Source: an uncultured Saprospiraceae bacterium (GTDB lineage: Bacteria; Bacteroidota; Bacteroidia; Chitinophagales; Saprospiraceae). From it: a stretch of 36,027 nucleotides of DNA. The stretch lies in contig CALFUU010000066.1 in the NCBI GenBank assembly GCA_937929835.1, positions 1 through 36,027 of the forward strand, given 5' to 3'. This document shows, piece after piece, positions 1 through 9,236 of this stretch. The translations under genes and the position numbers were made by a program. Each line of letters opens with the position of its first letter. The stretch's first letter is position 1. The notes beneath the pieces are model-generated. The model saw only the letters and a list, made by a program, of their open reading frames with translations, had not been told where the DNA came from and did not search any database.

Positions 1-938
1 TACCAATTTTCTATAAATCGCAATTTTAGTCTGCGTATGAAAGTTTCACACCAGTTACAACCGCCCTTGGCTTGAATTTCTTCTGCTCTCTTGATCATTT
101 CTGAGACTTCTCTTTCAGAATACAATATCCTAGGTCCGCTATAATTTGTATAGCTATAGGAGTCACTCCAATTTCGAGATCTTTTATCGATCAGATTTTC
201 TAGCTCTTCAGGAAGGGTATCATTTTGCATAAGGTAATTGTACGCATATGCTGAAGTCAAACTATCAGGCAAATATTGCATACTCCGATAAATATCTTCA
301 TAGTATTCATCCACATACGCCCACTCAGAAGATTCAAATGCTTTGAGTTGTATTAAGAGTGATTTATAAAGTTCCTTTCTCCACGCGACATCAGTTTGGA
401 GCATATTCAGTGTATAAGCACATTGGTCTTGAAGTACATCCGCTACTTCTGTTAGGTAATTGACCGATTCCACTATTGAACTGGTATCTCTAATAATCCA
501 GGGAAGTCTGCTTAGTCTAGAGGCGCCGTCTTTGCAACTATTTTTAGGTAGTAAAAAAAGAGTATTAATCCACTTTTTAGAAGTTCCTTTAGGAAAGAAG
601 TGCGGCCGAATAAGTTTTTCATAGATATACTCTTCATAGTCTATACTCGTCGAATAATAGTATCTCAGCTCGTCATAGTAAGGATTGCTCGTTTCATAAA
701 TGTGATCATCATAAGGACTTGCGTATAACTGAGCGAGCAAGGTATCTATACGTCTGAACATAACCTTATTCTGTACGTCGCTTATCCTAGACCATTCTTT
801 GATTTGGGTCCTTATTGGCAGTTCCGAATTGTCTTCTTGCTGAACTAGCGTCGACTTTGGCGTATTGCAGTTAGACAAAATAAAGAAGCCTATAAAAACC
901 AAAGCTAATAATCTCAATATGTTGCAATCATTATTCAT
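1..938 (-). CDS. Partial putative lipoprotein of unknown function (3' end outside window)
   Basis: The minus strand stays open from an ATG at 938 to the window edge, giving 312 codons without a stop. The N-terminus has a hydrophobic stretch (about residues 8-22) ending in LSNC, which fits a lipoprotein signal peptide with Cys24 as the lipidated residue, although Asn before the Cys is not ideal. The rest is polar, rich in Tyr, Glu, Asp and Ser, and probably mostly helical; a CNWC pair lies near the truncated end. I do not recognise a family. It is probably anchored in the envelope. The C-terminus is missing, so domain assignment is limited. Its upstream side is the repeat-filled gap 939-1204. 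Confidence 0.7.
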   Translation of the reverse strand, partial: MNNDCNILRLLALVFIGFFILSNCNTPKSTLVQQEDNSELPIRTQIKEWSRISDVQNKVMFRRIDTLLAQLYASPYDDHIYETSNPYYDELRYYYSTSIDYEEYIYEKLIRPHFFPKGTSKKWINTLFLLPKNSCKDGASRLSRLPWIIRDTSSIVESVNYLTEVADVLQDQCAYTLNMLQTDVAWRKELYKSLLIQLKAFESSEWAYVDEYYEDIYRSMQYLPDSLTSAYAYNYLMQNDTLPEELENLIDKRSRNWSDSYSYTNYSGPRILYSEREVSEMIKRAEEIQAKGGCNWCETFIRRLKLRFIENW

Positions 939-1204
939 TTCGTATCTTAAATTACCTATTTCCCCATTACGAGAACGAAGATCCCGCTGTTCCACTACGC
1001 TAATTTTGGAATGAAAAAACAAATGAAATCCAAACCCATTTTCATCTCGAGCATCGCCAAGAGATCCTCGTTCTCGAAACGCCTTTCCCTAATAAAAATT
1101 CACGCATTCCAATAAAGAAAGAAACAAATACAATAAGTAGATTCCTCCATTCCACTACACTACTTTCAGAATGAAAAGGTGACACTTAGAAAACACCACA
1201 ACAT
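939..1204. repeat. Intergenic cluster of dispersed palindromic repeats
   Basis: No gene is evident here. Three copies of one degenerate element are present. Copy A (about 962-1017) and copy B (about 1137-1178) read on the minus strand; a more diverged copy A' (about 1038-1079) reads on the plus strand. Shared landmarks are a TTTTCATTC start, a GTAGTGGA-like middle, and GGAATCT or GATC(C/T)TCGTTCTCG at the end. A fourth copy lies at about 15365-15420. A and A' are inverted, so CGAGAACGAAGATC (970-983) faces GATCCTCGTTCTCG (1063-1076) with 13 of 14 bases complementary. Confidence 0.65.
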
Positions 1205-2770
1205 CTACACGCCAACAAACATCCCTTTGGGTTGCTCGACTTCATACCTGATCTCACGGCCCTCTTTTTGTTTAGAGTCTATGATTAGTTTCCATGTTAC
1301 AACACCTGTTTCTTTCTTGACATCTGCATCACCTACTTCTATAGCATTGACAACTATCTTTTCGCTGGTAGTGAGGGGTAGCTGATCGTGCAATTCCATC
1401 TGTATGGCTGTAGACTTATTGTTCTTGATAACAATTTCGTAGCCTATTTGCTTCTTTACTTTACTTCTAAAAAAATTGACTTCACTATAGTCTTTGATGC
1501 GCTCACGTGTTACAGCGACACCATAGTCGACACCAAGTGGAATCTCTAGTTGATCTGTTTCTTTATTGGGTTCAAAATATGTCTTGCCTTGCATACGGCC
1601 TTGTACAAAGACAGTCAAATAGCCTTGTGATAATACTAGGTTACTCACATTTTTGATCTTAGCATAGAGGTAAGCTTGCGGTGACAACTTTGGCGTACAC
1701 TTATAGTAATAATCAGCCTCTATCGCTTGCTCTGACAACACCACCGTATAGTCAGTTGTTTGTCTGAGGATAGTGTGCAGCTTATTGAGCTTAAACACAC
1801 TGGCAGTGATCTGCTCAGAGTAACTGGCCACTTTATTGGAAGCCCCATATGCCTCCTCATCAGATTTAGATATTCTCGCGTTTTGATATATACCGCTGAG
1901 CTTGGCGATGTTCTTAGTCGGCAAACCATCATAATTGCTATTCTGATAATGCTCCCTGAGCCACCACTCTTGCAATTTTGGAGCAGTGATATCTGTACTT
2001 GGCAGAGCTGTCGTGAGTGTCAGTTGTACTTCCGACCAATCCTCGCTCGTCTTGTTCCATACTTTACCTTTGTAGTCAAGGTCCATATCCTCTTCTAGAC
2101 TCGTCATATACAAGTCATACTCGGTACTCCAACCTGCCTGCGAAACGAGATACGAAATAGCCAACTCGGTCGTCATAGCTTTATCTGATTGCAACTGCAG
2201 GATAACTTTCTTTCGAGGAGTCTGTGATGGATCAGCAGATGCCTTCATTAAATTGGTTAACACCAGTTGAAGTTCTCTTTGTTGCTTCTGCACCGAGAGG
2301 AGCTCTACACGTAATTTTGTAGTCTCTGCGGCATAGTAATCCATTAACTTTTTTAGTTCTGAAGCATAATTGGCTTGTATATCCTGAGAGAGCTTGTTGT
2401 TAAGCCCTAAGATCGACAGTTGTTCTTCTATCAACTTCTTTTGTATGTCTAGAAGTGCAATACTGTCTTGCAAGGCCATCTGTCTTTGACTCTGCTCTAA
2501 CTTCCTTGAGTCATTATCTGACCGCACACTCAGGACTTTAATAGATGGGTCGAGAATCACCTGCGTAGTCCCTAAGTCAATATTATAAGGCAGACCTCCA
2601 ATCTCAATTAGATTATCGCCAGAGGTCAAACTAATCGCTCCAGTCCTTACAACTGTAGCACCACTCCGATAGACTGTAACATCTGAGATAGGAAAGGTTT
2701 CGGCGCTCAAGCCTCCACTTAATAATAAGGTCAATAACGATAGGAGAAAAATCAATCTGTTCATATCCAT
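1205..2770 (-). CDS. MuiA-family exported protein (DUF4140/DUF4139)
   Basis: This 521-residue protein fits the mucoidy inhibitor A (TIGR02231-like) family. A signal peptide covers about residues 1-23 (hydrophobic run ending GGLSAE). A DUF4140-like N-terminal beta domain follows (about 25-95), including the family-typical VTVYRSGATVVR stretch. A long charged helical region (about 95-180) probably forms a coiled coil. The DUF4139 domain (about 200-521) contains the conserved SYLVSQAGWSTEYDLY segment and later VWNKTSEDWSEVQLTL. The biochemical role of the family is not established; it is expected to be periplasmic or envelope-associated. It lies 67 bases downstream of the methyltransferase gene on the same strand and could be cotranscribed. 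Met3 is an alternative start. Family assignment is confident, function is not. Confidence 0.85.
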   Translation of the reverse strand: MDMNRLIFLLSLLTLLLSGGLSAETFPISDVTVYRSGATVVRTGAISLTSGDNLIEIGGLPYNIDLGTTQVILDPSIKVLSVRSDNDSRKLEQSQRQMALQDSIALLDIQKKLIEEQLSILGLNNKLSQDIQANYASELKKLMDYYAAETTKLRVELLSVQKQQRELQLVLTNLMKASADPSQTPRKKVILQLQSDKAMTTELAISYLVSQAGWSTEYDLYMTSLEEDMDLDYKGKVWNKTSEDWSEVQLTLTTALPSTDITAPKLQEWWLREHYQNSNYDGLPTKNIAKLSGIYQNARISKSDEEAYGASNKVASYSEQITASVFKLNKLHTILRQTTDYTVVLSEQAIEADYYYKCTPKLSPQAYLYAKIKNVSNLVLSQGYLTVFVQGRMQGKTYFEPNKETDQLEIPLGVDYGVAVTRERIKDYSEVNFFRSKVKKQIGYEIVIKNNKSTAIQMELHDQLPLTTSEKIVVNAIEVGDADVKKETGVVTWKLIIDSKQKEGREIRYEVEQPKGMFVGV

Positions 2771-2837
2771 TCTTTACCACTAGGAGGGTGAAAAAGATCA
2801 GATTACATGTTGACAAGGAAAAAAATTACAAAAAACC

Positions 2838-4394
2838 CTAACGCATATCCAGCGCCTCCAAATTTACAAAGGCCTCTGTCTCGGGAAATCTGAGCTTAGC
2901 CGCTTCCAAGGTCTTATAGAACATAACATCTTGTCTCAACTGATAGTAGCACAAAATCTTATTATAGTCTACATCTATTTTATAGCCAAAGGTGTCAGAA
3001 GAATACTCAAAATAATCTAAGGCCTCAGTATAATATCCTAGATCATACATTAATCCTCCCATCTCATAAGATAGATCGTAGTCCTGCTTGATAGCATAAT
3101 ATTTCTCCCAAACCTGCAAGATGGTTTGTTTAAGCCTTGTACGTTGCTTGACAGAAATACTCTTTGATAATCTCTTGATACTGGGTAGCAGCTCGATAAA
3201 GATGGATGGGTCGTAGGCATTAAGTCTGAGCAACCCCAGCAGTTCTGTCAAATTAGCTGAAGGCAAATTTTTATAAACCAATCGCTTTAAACTAATGACG
3301 TCATCGAGATTCATCTGACTTGAATGCTTGCGATACGCTTCTTCAAAAAGAAGAAACCTAGAGGAATCTTGAATAAAATTAAGACAGCCCAAATCGATAC
3401 TGAGATTGGTATTGGCATCAAACATCGATAGGCCACCACTCAATGTACAGAACTGAGAAATGGCGTGAAAGTTAACCCACAGAGAAAAGCTACCGTGCTT
3501 CACAAAGTCAGGCTGCTCCCTCCCTGCCAATTCTTGAGTCTCCTTGTAGCCCTTATCCATTGTCAACAACACTAGTCCTGATCTAGACAAAGAAGATATC
3601 GTAGATAGACATTCCATAGCGACTTTAGGAAAAAGAATATATGTGTCACTATAGAGTTGATTATACTGTGTCAGAATTTGATTGAAGATTTCATTATCAA
3701 AACCTAAGTCTTCTTGTAATGTTTTGTGATACGTCAGTTTCAATTCACGAATGACCTCTTGTGCACTTTTTCCCTCTGGATCACTCTGGGAGTCTATAGA
3801 AACAGAACAATTATACACTTCTCTGTTTTCAAAGTAGAAGAGCTCATTGGGCAAAGAATCAAAAAAATAATTGGCAATAGCTAAGATGGGTTGCTCTAAA
3901 TCTGCGCTGCTTATTGTCTTATTTGAATTACGCAACACCACATCTTGACTCTTGGTCGCATCAAAAAAAGCTATATCCAAAACCCCTTGCTCGAAGTATT
4001 TTTGCAGTCTAGGATGGTTGCTGTAAAAGGCCAAATTCTCTTCAACGATATCACTGAGTACATAACAATAGTTTGTGGAGCAGCCATCAGAACCTGCTAT
4101 CAATTTTTCTAAATGCTCCAGGACATTGAAAGAAAGCCTTCCGTGGCCAGCACCCAGTTCCAAGATATAGACAATACTTTCAGTCTTTTCCTTCAGCTCT
4201 AGATCCTTAAGAAAGGCATAGATCAACTCCGCATAAGTCGTCGCAGCAAGAGCACTATTGGTGATCTGGTGTGGCACCATTTCATCGCTCCACACCGCAA
4301 TGCCGTTTTGTTGATAGAAGTCTTTGTTGAGTTGCCAGACGTGGCTTTCAGCGAAAGGGGTTTTTTTCTGAATATTGTACAAACCTGAACTCAT
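2838..4394 (-). CDS. SAM-dependent methyltransferase with TPR-like C-terminus
   Basis: With the start at 4394 the protein is 518 residues. The N-terminal part carries a class I methyltransferase motif I, VYILELGAGHGRLSF (about 76-90), preceded by a segment VPHQITNSALAATTYAELI that probably contacts the cofactor region. ANYFFDSLPNELFYF (about 175-190) resembles the MidA/NDUFAF7 methyltransferase fold, where an analogous motif shapes the active site. The last 150 residues are helical with repeated YDLGYYTEALDYFE-like units, suggesting TPRs for protein binding. No signal peptide is seen, so it is probably cytosolic; the substrate is unknown. The frame is open up to an ATG at 4580, but that ATG lies inside the rny terminator hairpin and the extra 62 residues look non-coding, so I prefer the ATG at 4394. 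Confidence 0.75.
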   Translation of the reverse strand: MSSGLYNIQKKTPFAESHVWQLNKDFYQQNGIAVWSDEMVPHQITNSALAATTYAELIYAFLKDLELKEKTESIVYILELGAGHGRLSFNVLEHLEKLIAGSDGCSTNYCYVLSDIVEENLAFYSNHPRLQKYFEQGVLDIAFFDATKSQDVVLRNSNKTISSADLEQPILAIANYFFDSLPNELFYFENREVYNCSVSIDSQSDPEGKSAQEVIRELKLTYHKTLQEDLGFDNEIFNQILTQYNQLYSDTYILFPKVAMECLSTISSLSRSGLVLLTMDKGYKETQELAGREQPDFVKHGSFSLWVNFHAISQFCTLSGGLSMFDANTNLSIDLGCLNFIQDSSRFLLFEEAYRKHSSQMNLDDVISLKRLVYKNLPSANLTELLGLLRLNAYDPSIFIELLPSIKRLSKSISVKQRTRLKQTILQVWEKYYAIKQDYDLSYEMGGLMYDLGYYTEALDYFEYSSDTFGYKIDVDYNKILCYYQLRQDVMFYKTLEAAKLRFPETEAFVNLEALDMR

Positions 4395-4561
4395 CCGTAA
4401 ACTGCTTTTGTAAGGAAATAATTGATATCCAACTAGCGAGTTTACCCAAACGTGAATCCGTCTAAACCTACATACTTTAAATATGGAGTTAAGATAGGGT
4501 ATTTCAAGGCGATATACTGTTAAAAACCAAGCTGGCTTGTCGCAACACCGCCTTATCAAAA

Positions 4562-4597
4562 TAAAAAAAGCTGATCCCATTACAGGACCAGCTTTTC
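4562..4597 (-). terminator. Rho-independent terminator of rny
   Basis: Read on the minus strand, AAAAGCTG (4596-4589) pairs with CAGCTTTT (4573-4566), with three further pairs after one mismatch and a 7-base loop at 4578-4584. A run of seven T follows (4569-4563). It starts about 20 bases after the rny stop codon, exactly where an intrinsic terminator is expected. Confidence 0.85.
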
Positions 4598-4617
4598 TAT
4601 TTCTATCTCAGCCTCGC

Positions 4618-6279
4618 TTATCGCGCTACAGCTGTTGCTCTTTTTTCTCTGATGACGGTTACCTTGACTTGTCCAGGGTATTGCATCTCAGTTTCTATTT
4701 TTTGTGAGATCATAAAGGCTAGATCATCCGCAAAAGCATCTGATACTTTTTCACTCTCTACGATAACTCTGAGCTCTCTACCTGCTTGTATAGCATACGC
4801 TTTCTGAACACCTTCGTAACCTAGCGCTAGGTCTTCTAGCTCTCCGATCCTCTTAAGGTAACTCTCGAGAATTTCTCTTCTCGCTCCCGGTCTTGCACCT
4901 GAGATGGCATCACAAGCTTGGACGAGTGGGGAGATGATGTTATTCATTTCTATCTCGTCGTGGTGGGCACCTACAGCGTTAAGGATAACAGGGTGCTCAT
5001 TGACTTTTTTGAGCATCTCCATCCCGAGTAATGCGTGTGGCAACTCAGACTCTTCCTCTGCAACTTTACCTATATCGTGGAGAAGGCCTGCACGCTTAGC
5101 CATTTTGATTTGCTTATTACTCATCCCCAGCTCTGCGGCCATAATTGCACAGAGATTGGCTGTTTCTATAGAGTGCTTAAGGAGGTTCTGACCATAAGAA
5201 GATCTGAATCGCATACGACCGACCATTCTGATGATTTCTGCTTTTAAGCCGTGCAGATCTAAGTCGATGACTGTTCTTTCTCCTATCTCCTTGATCTGGT
5301 CTTCTAGCTGCTTGCTGACCTTCTCTACCGTCTCTTCTATCTTGGCAGGGTGGATACGACCATCTGCGACAAGTCTCTTGAGGGACAACCTACAGATCTC
5401 TCTTCTGATCGGGTCAAAACTGGAGATGATGATGGCCTCAGGTGTATCGTCGACAATGATTTCCGCTCCTGTCGCGGCCTCTAGTGCTCGGATGTTTCTT
5501 CCTTCTCTACCGATGATCTGACCTTTGATATCATCACTTTCGAGATTAAATACTGAGACGGTATTCTCTATTGTATACTCAGCTCCCATACGCTGTATGG
5601 TCTGGATGATAATCTTCTTTGCTTCCTTGGCTGCTGTCGCCTTAGCTTCTGTAATCGTCTCTTTCTCTATAGCGAGTGCATCATTCTGTGCTTTGTTGCG
5701 TACGGCTTCTAGGAGTTTTTCTCTAGCATCCGCTTCTGACATCTTAGCGATGGTCTCGAGTTGCTTGATGCGCTCCTCATTGGCTTTATCCAGTTCCTCC
5801 TTCTTCTTAGAGACGATCTTGAGTTGTTTCTCTAGATTCTCCTTGATAGCGCCTACTTCAGATTCTCTCTGCTCTATACCTTCTATCTCTGCGGCTAGAG
5901 AGTCCTTTTTGAGCTTTATTTCTTTTTCAAGGGCCTTGACTTCCATCTCTCGCTCCTTCATCTCTACCTTCTGGTCTGCCTTGTAGCTCTGATAATCAGC
6001 TTTGAGTTTCGCGTACTTATCCTTGGCTTCTTGAATCTTCTTTTGCTTGATAGACTCATTTTTGCCTTCCGCCCCAGAGACCAACTTATTGGCTTTAGAT
6101 TCTGCTTCTGACAGCTTACGCGTTGCCGTAATTTCTGCCTCTTTAAGGGTGAGGTCTGCCTTTTTGTTGGCCTCCTCTATTTTACCCAAAGTGGACTTCT
6201 TAAGAGAGGTATTGGTTACAAAATAACCGACAACAGCTCCTAGGACAGCGCCTACTATGGCTAATATTCCTAATTCCAT
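4618..6279 (-). CDS. rny: Ribonuclease Y
   Basis: RNase Y is a membrane-anchored endoribonuclease that starts mRNA decay. The 553-residue product has the full architecture: one N-terminal membrane helix (about 3-22), a long charged coiled coil (about 28-225), a KH domain with [13 protein letters not shown] (about 255-267), and an HD phosphohydrolase domain with [12 protein letters not shown] (HD at 401-402) providing metal ligands. It ends with the family's typical C-terminal region. It is somewhat longer than the roughly 520 residues of Bacillus RNase Y, the extra length being in the coiled coil. The gene lies downstream of pheT, separated by a 367-base structured gap rather than a gene, and is followed by a good terminator. 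Confidence 0.97.
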   Translation of the reverse strand: MELGILAIVGAVLGAVVGYFVTNTSLKKSTLGKIEEANKKADLTLKEAEITATRKLSEAESKANKLVSGAEGKNESIKQKKIQEAKDKYAKLKADYQSYKADQKVEMKEREMEVKALEKEIKLKKDSLAAEIEGIEQRESEVGAIKENLEKQLKIVSKKKEELDKANEERIKQLETIAKMSEADAREKLLEAVRNKAQNDALAIEKETITEAKATAAKEAKKIIIQTIQRMGAEYTIENTVSVFNLESDDIKGQIIGREGRNIRALEAATGAEIIVDDTPEAIIISSFDPIRREICRLSLKRLVADGRIHPAKIEETVEKVSKQLEDQIKEIGERTVIDLDLHGLKAEIIRMVGRMRFRSSYGQNLLKHSIETANLCAIMAAELGMSNKQIKMAKRAGLLHDIGKVAEEESELPHALLGMEMLKKVNEHPVILNAVGAHHDEIEMNNIISPLVQACDAISGARPGARREILESYLKRIGELEDLALGYEGVQKAYAIQAGRELRVIVESEKVSDAFADDLAFMISQKIETEMQYPGQVKVTVIREKRATAVAR

Positions 6280-6646
6280 ACTTCAATATTTATGTTAATT
6301 AAAATTGAGCAGGGTCAGGTCTGTACACCTTTCTAGAGAGTCTTATGGTCTGATATTATCTAGCTGCACTCCTGGAAAACTTATGGTCTTACCACTGAGG
6401 CGTCGACATATATTGTCGTAATTGCTTGTTTATATGTCTATATATGGAGAATGTGGTGTTATTTCCACATTTAAAAAATCCAATTATACTACCAATCCAT
6501 CGCTCTAGGCTGCACTTTTCTTTACCTCACTTCTGCCCTTATCAAATCGTTCTAAGGTCCTTCTGCGCCACTACCCCACGTTTGATGTAGTGTCTCTGAT
6601 AGGACTCTACAAAAATAGTGTTTTTTGAGTTGCCACTTTTGACACA
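6280..6646 (-). ncRNA. Non-coding gap between pheT and rny: candidate small RNA or leader
   Basis: I see no convincing reading frame here. Reading the minus strand, a perfect TAnnTTTG element (TATTTTTG, 6617-6610) is followed immediately by a nested hairpin: GTCCT (6605-6601... read on minus) pairs with AGGAC at 6561-6557, enclosing CACTAC/GTAGTG arms at 6592-6587 and 6574-6569. Further down are two more perfect inverted repeats: AATGTGG/CCACATT (6450-6456 and 6465-6471) and CGACA/TGTCG (6404-6408 and 6414-6418). No T-tract follows either of these, so I see no clear terminator. It could be a free small RNA (a 6S-type RNA is one possibility) or a structured rny 5' UTR. Confidence 0.35.
6610..6617 (-). 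promoter_or_regulatory. Candidate -7 promoter element before the rny leader
   Basis: TATTTTTG on the minus strand is an exact match to the Bacteroidota -7 consensus TAnnTTTG. It lies about 30 bases downstream of the pheT stop codon and directly before the nested hairpin at 6557-6605. I find no convincing TTTG at the -33 position, so the call rests on the -7 box and context. Confidence 0.4.
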
Positions 6647-9073
6647 TTATATCCTAATCTCAGCACCCAACTTAGACTTGAAGTTTTCTTGCAATGCGGT
6701 CATCACCTTGTCGACTTCCTTGTCTGTCAGGGTCTTAGATATATCCTGAAACTTAAATTTGACGGCATAGGCCTTCTTATCCTCGCCAAGTTGTTCTGCA
6801 TTCTTATATACATCAAAGAGAGAGACCTCCTTAATGAGCTTCTTGTTGGTATTCTTGCTGACTGCCATCACTTCTCCGAAAGTGACGCCTTTGTTCAGCA
6901 CCAATGACAAATCTCGCTCTGTCGCAGGATATTTACTGATCTCTTCTACCTGCACCGTCGACTTCTTGCCCCCTTTGATGAGGGTCTTGAGACCAAATTC
7001 TGCAAAGTAGACTGGTACGGATATCTCTGCCCGCTTGAGCAATTGCTTGCTTACTTGGCCAAACCGCACTATACTGTTGGGGCCTCTATGGTATTCAAGT
7101 CCAAAATCAAACGCTTCTCCCTCAACTTCCTTGACCTGATAAGTGGCTATCGATACTCTCAGCAAGACACGTTCTACCCACTGCTTCAGCTGATAGAAAT
7201 TGGCCTGTGCAGGGCTCGTCTGCCATGACGGCGGCTGATCCGCTCCTGTTATAAACAGGCTCAAAAATTCCGTCTCCTTAAAGCCCTCTTCTTGCTTGGC
7301 ATAGGTTCTACCGTACTCAAATAATCGCAAATCCCTTTGCTGATAATTGAGATTATGGGCAACACTCTTAAGACCTGAAATCAAGGCATCTGGCCGCATG
7401 ATATCCAAGTGGATATTACTGGTATTATTGATAAAGACCATCTCCTCACTCGGCGCACCATAGCGTCCAGACTCTATCAGCGACATCCCCATCATCTCAT
7501 TGAATCCATTGCTGGCGAGATAATCTGCTAGCCCATTTTTGACCTGCCGTGAGGTCGGATAGTTCTGATAGGTAATAGCGGTACGCAACTGCGCTGGTAT
7601 GGGCACTTTGTTGAATCCATAGATTCTAAGCACCTCTTCGATGATATCTACCTCTCTGAGCACATCGGCTTTATTGGTCGGTACGATAGCGACAAAGGAG
7701 TTGTCATCTACAGGTCTGAGCTCCATCTCCATAGCACGGAGGATATTGTGGATTTCTTCTTTTTCCATCGGCGTGCCTACAGCATCTTGGATCCTCTGGT
7801 AGTTGACGTGTATTTCTTTGGGTTCTATGACTTGCGGATAAGCATCTACAATCTCAGAGGCTATCGTTGCACCTGCATACTGCTGCAAGAGCAAGGCAGC
7901 TCTCTCTAGGGCATCGATGGTGATATTGGGATCTGAGCCTTTTTCAAATACCTTGGCGGCATCAGTTCTCAGCAGATGTCGAGTACTCGTCCTTCTGATA
8001 TGCCCCGCCTCAAAGTGGGCCGCTTCTAGAAAGATGTTGGTGGTGCCCTCTGTCACTCCCGAATGTAATCCACCAAAAACACCACCTATACAAAGGGGGT
8101 TGGACTCCGCATCACAGATCATCAAATCCTCTGCGTGGAGTTGGCGTTCTTTCTCATCGAGAGCAACAAAACCTGTGTCCTGTGGCAGCTTCATCACCTT
8201 TATCTTTCCGCCCTTTATCTTATCAGCATCAAAAGCGTGTAGTGGCTGGCCATACTCGTGTAGGACAAAATTGGTGATGTCGACCACATTGCTGATAGGT
8301 CGTACACCTACCGCTCGCAGTAGATTCTGCATCCAAGAAGGTGAAGGTCCTATCTCCACATCAGTAAGTGAGATGCCACTATAACGCGGGCAAGCTTCTG
8401 GGTTGACGATCTCTACAGGCATAGCAGGATTGTCCACATCCACTTTGAAATGTGTACGGTCTGGATCCTTGACAAGTCCTGTCCCTCCCTTATTGATTTT
8501 GAGGTAGGCCGCTAAGTCTTTGGCCACACCAAGATGAGACGTTGCATCTGATCTGTTTGGCGTCAGCCCGATATCAAATACATAGTCATCTTCTATCTGG
8601 TAATAGTCACTTGCGAGTGTACCTACAGGCACATCTTCAGGAAGGACAATGATACCAGAATGGTCTGCGCCTAATCCCAACTCATCTTCAGCACAGATCA
8701 TCCCTTCGCTGACCTCACCTCGAATTTTTCCTTTTTTGATTTTCCAGGCCTCCCCATCAGCAGCATAAAGGGTGGTACCTATCGTGGCGACAAGCACTTT
8801 CTGACCAGCGGCTACATTGGGAGCACCACAGACGATTTGCTTGAGCTCTAGATCTCCGATATTGACTTTAGTGAGGGATAGCTTATCGGCATTAGGATGT
8901 TTTTGGCATTGTTCTACATAACCAACAACGATGCCTTTGAGGCCACCTTTGATGGTTTCTACCTTCTCTAGTCCTTCTACCTCTAGACCTATATCTGTGA
9001 GTATTTCTGATAGTTCCTCTAGTTCTAAGTCAAAATCTATATATCTCTTGAGCCAATTGAGGGATAAGTTCAT
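6647..9073 (-). CDS. pheT: Phenylalanine--tRNA ligase beta subunit
   Basis: PheT is the non-catalytic subunit of the cytosolic (alpha beta)2 enzyme that charges tRNA-Phe; it carries the editing site and tRNA-binding parts. At 808 residues it has the normal length. Visible domains in order are the start MNLSLNWLKRYIDF, a tRNA-binding OB fold (about 40-150, with HPNADKLSLTKVNIG and MICAEDELGLG), the B3/B4 editing domain (about 215-400, including GGVFGGLHSGVTEGT), B5 (about 405-475), the catalytic-like core, and a C-terminal ferredoxin-fold anticodon-binding domain (about 710-808, with KYPATERDLSLVL). The alpha subunit gene pheS is not in the window. Confidence 0.97.
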   Translation of the reverse strand: MNLSLNWLKRYIDFDLELEELSEILTDIGLEVEGLEKVETIKGGLKGIVVGYVEQCQKHPNADKLSLTKVNIGDLELKQIVCGAPNVAAGQKVLVATIGTTLYAADGEAWKIKKGKIRGEVSEGMICAEDELGLGADHSGIIVLPEDVPVGTLASDYYQIEDDYVFDIGLTPNRSDATSHLGVAKDLAAYLKINKGGTGLVKDPDRTHFKVDVDNPAMPVEIVNPEACPRYSGISLTDVEIGPSPSWMQNLLRAVGVRPISNVVDITNFVLHEYGQPLHAFDADKIKGGKIKVMKLPQDTGFVALDEKERQLHAEDLMICDAESNPLCIGGVFGGLHSGVTEGTTNIFLEAAHFEAGHIRRTSTRHLLRTDAAKVFEKGSDPNITIDALERAALLLQQYAGATIASEIVDAYPQVIEPKEIHVNYQRIQDAVGTPMEKEEIHNILRAMEMELRPVDDNSFVAIVPTNKADVLREVDIIEEVLRIYGFNKVPIPAQLRTAITYQNYPTSRQVKNGLADYLASNGFNEMMGMSLIESGRYGAPSEEMVFINNTSNIHLDIMRPDALISGLKSVAHNLNYQQRDLRLFEYGRTYAKQEEGFKETEFLSLFITGADQPPSWQTSPAQANFYQLKQWVERVLLRVSIATYQVKEVEGEAFDFGLEYHRGPNSIVRFGQVSKQLLKRAEISVPVYFAEFGLKTLIKGGKKSTVQVEEISKYPATERDLSLVLNKGVTFGEVMAVSKNTNKKLIKEVSLFDVYKNAEQLGEDKKAYAVKFKFQDISKTLTDKEVDKVMTALQENFKSKLGAEIRI

Positions 9074-9236
9074 TGCTGTGCCTTTATGTTATAGGGTGCT
9101 AAGATAAGTCTTTTGGCGACTGGGGCTAGTAGACCGATGGTTCTCATCGCCTCTATCAAGGAACCGAGCAGGTAAGCCGCTTCTTTGTTGCAGATGGTAT
9201 GAGGGCCATAATCAAGGGCTTAACTCTAGTTCTTCG

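Noticed and set aside
4395-4580. N-terminal extension of the methyltransferase to the ATG at 4580
   Set aside because: It overlaps the rny terminator, and the encoded residues look like random translation (many Arg, Cys, Phe) without family features.
5525-5986. Plus-strand frame of 153 codons inside rny
   Set aside because: It is antisense to the conserved coiled-coil part of rny; its Ser/Leu-rich composition is what repeated Lys/Glu/Ala codons give on the other strand.
6450-6471. Terminator at the AATGTGG/CCACATT hairpin before rny
   Set aside because: No T-tract follows on either strand, so it is kept only as part of the structured gap.
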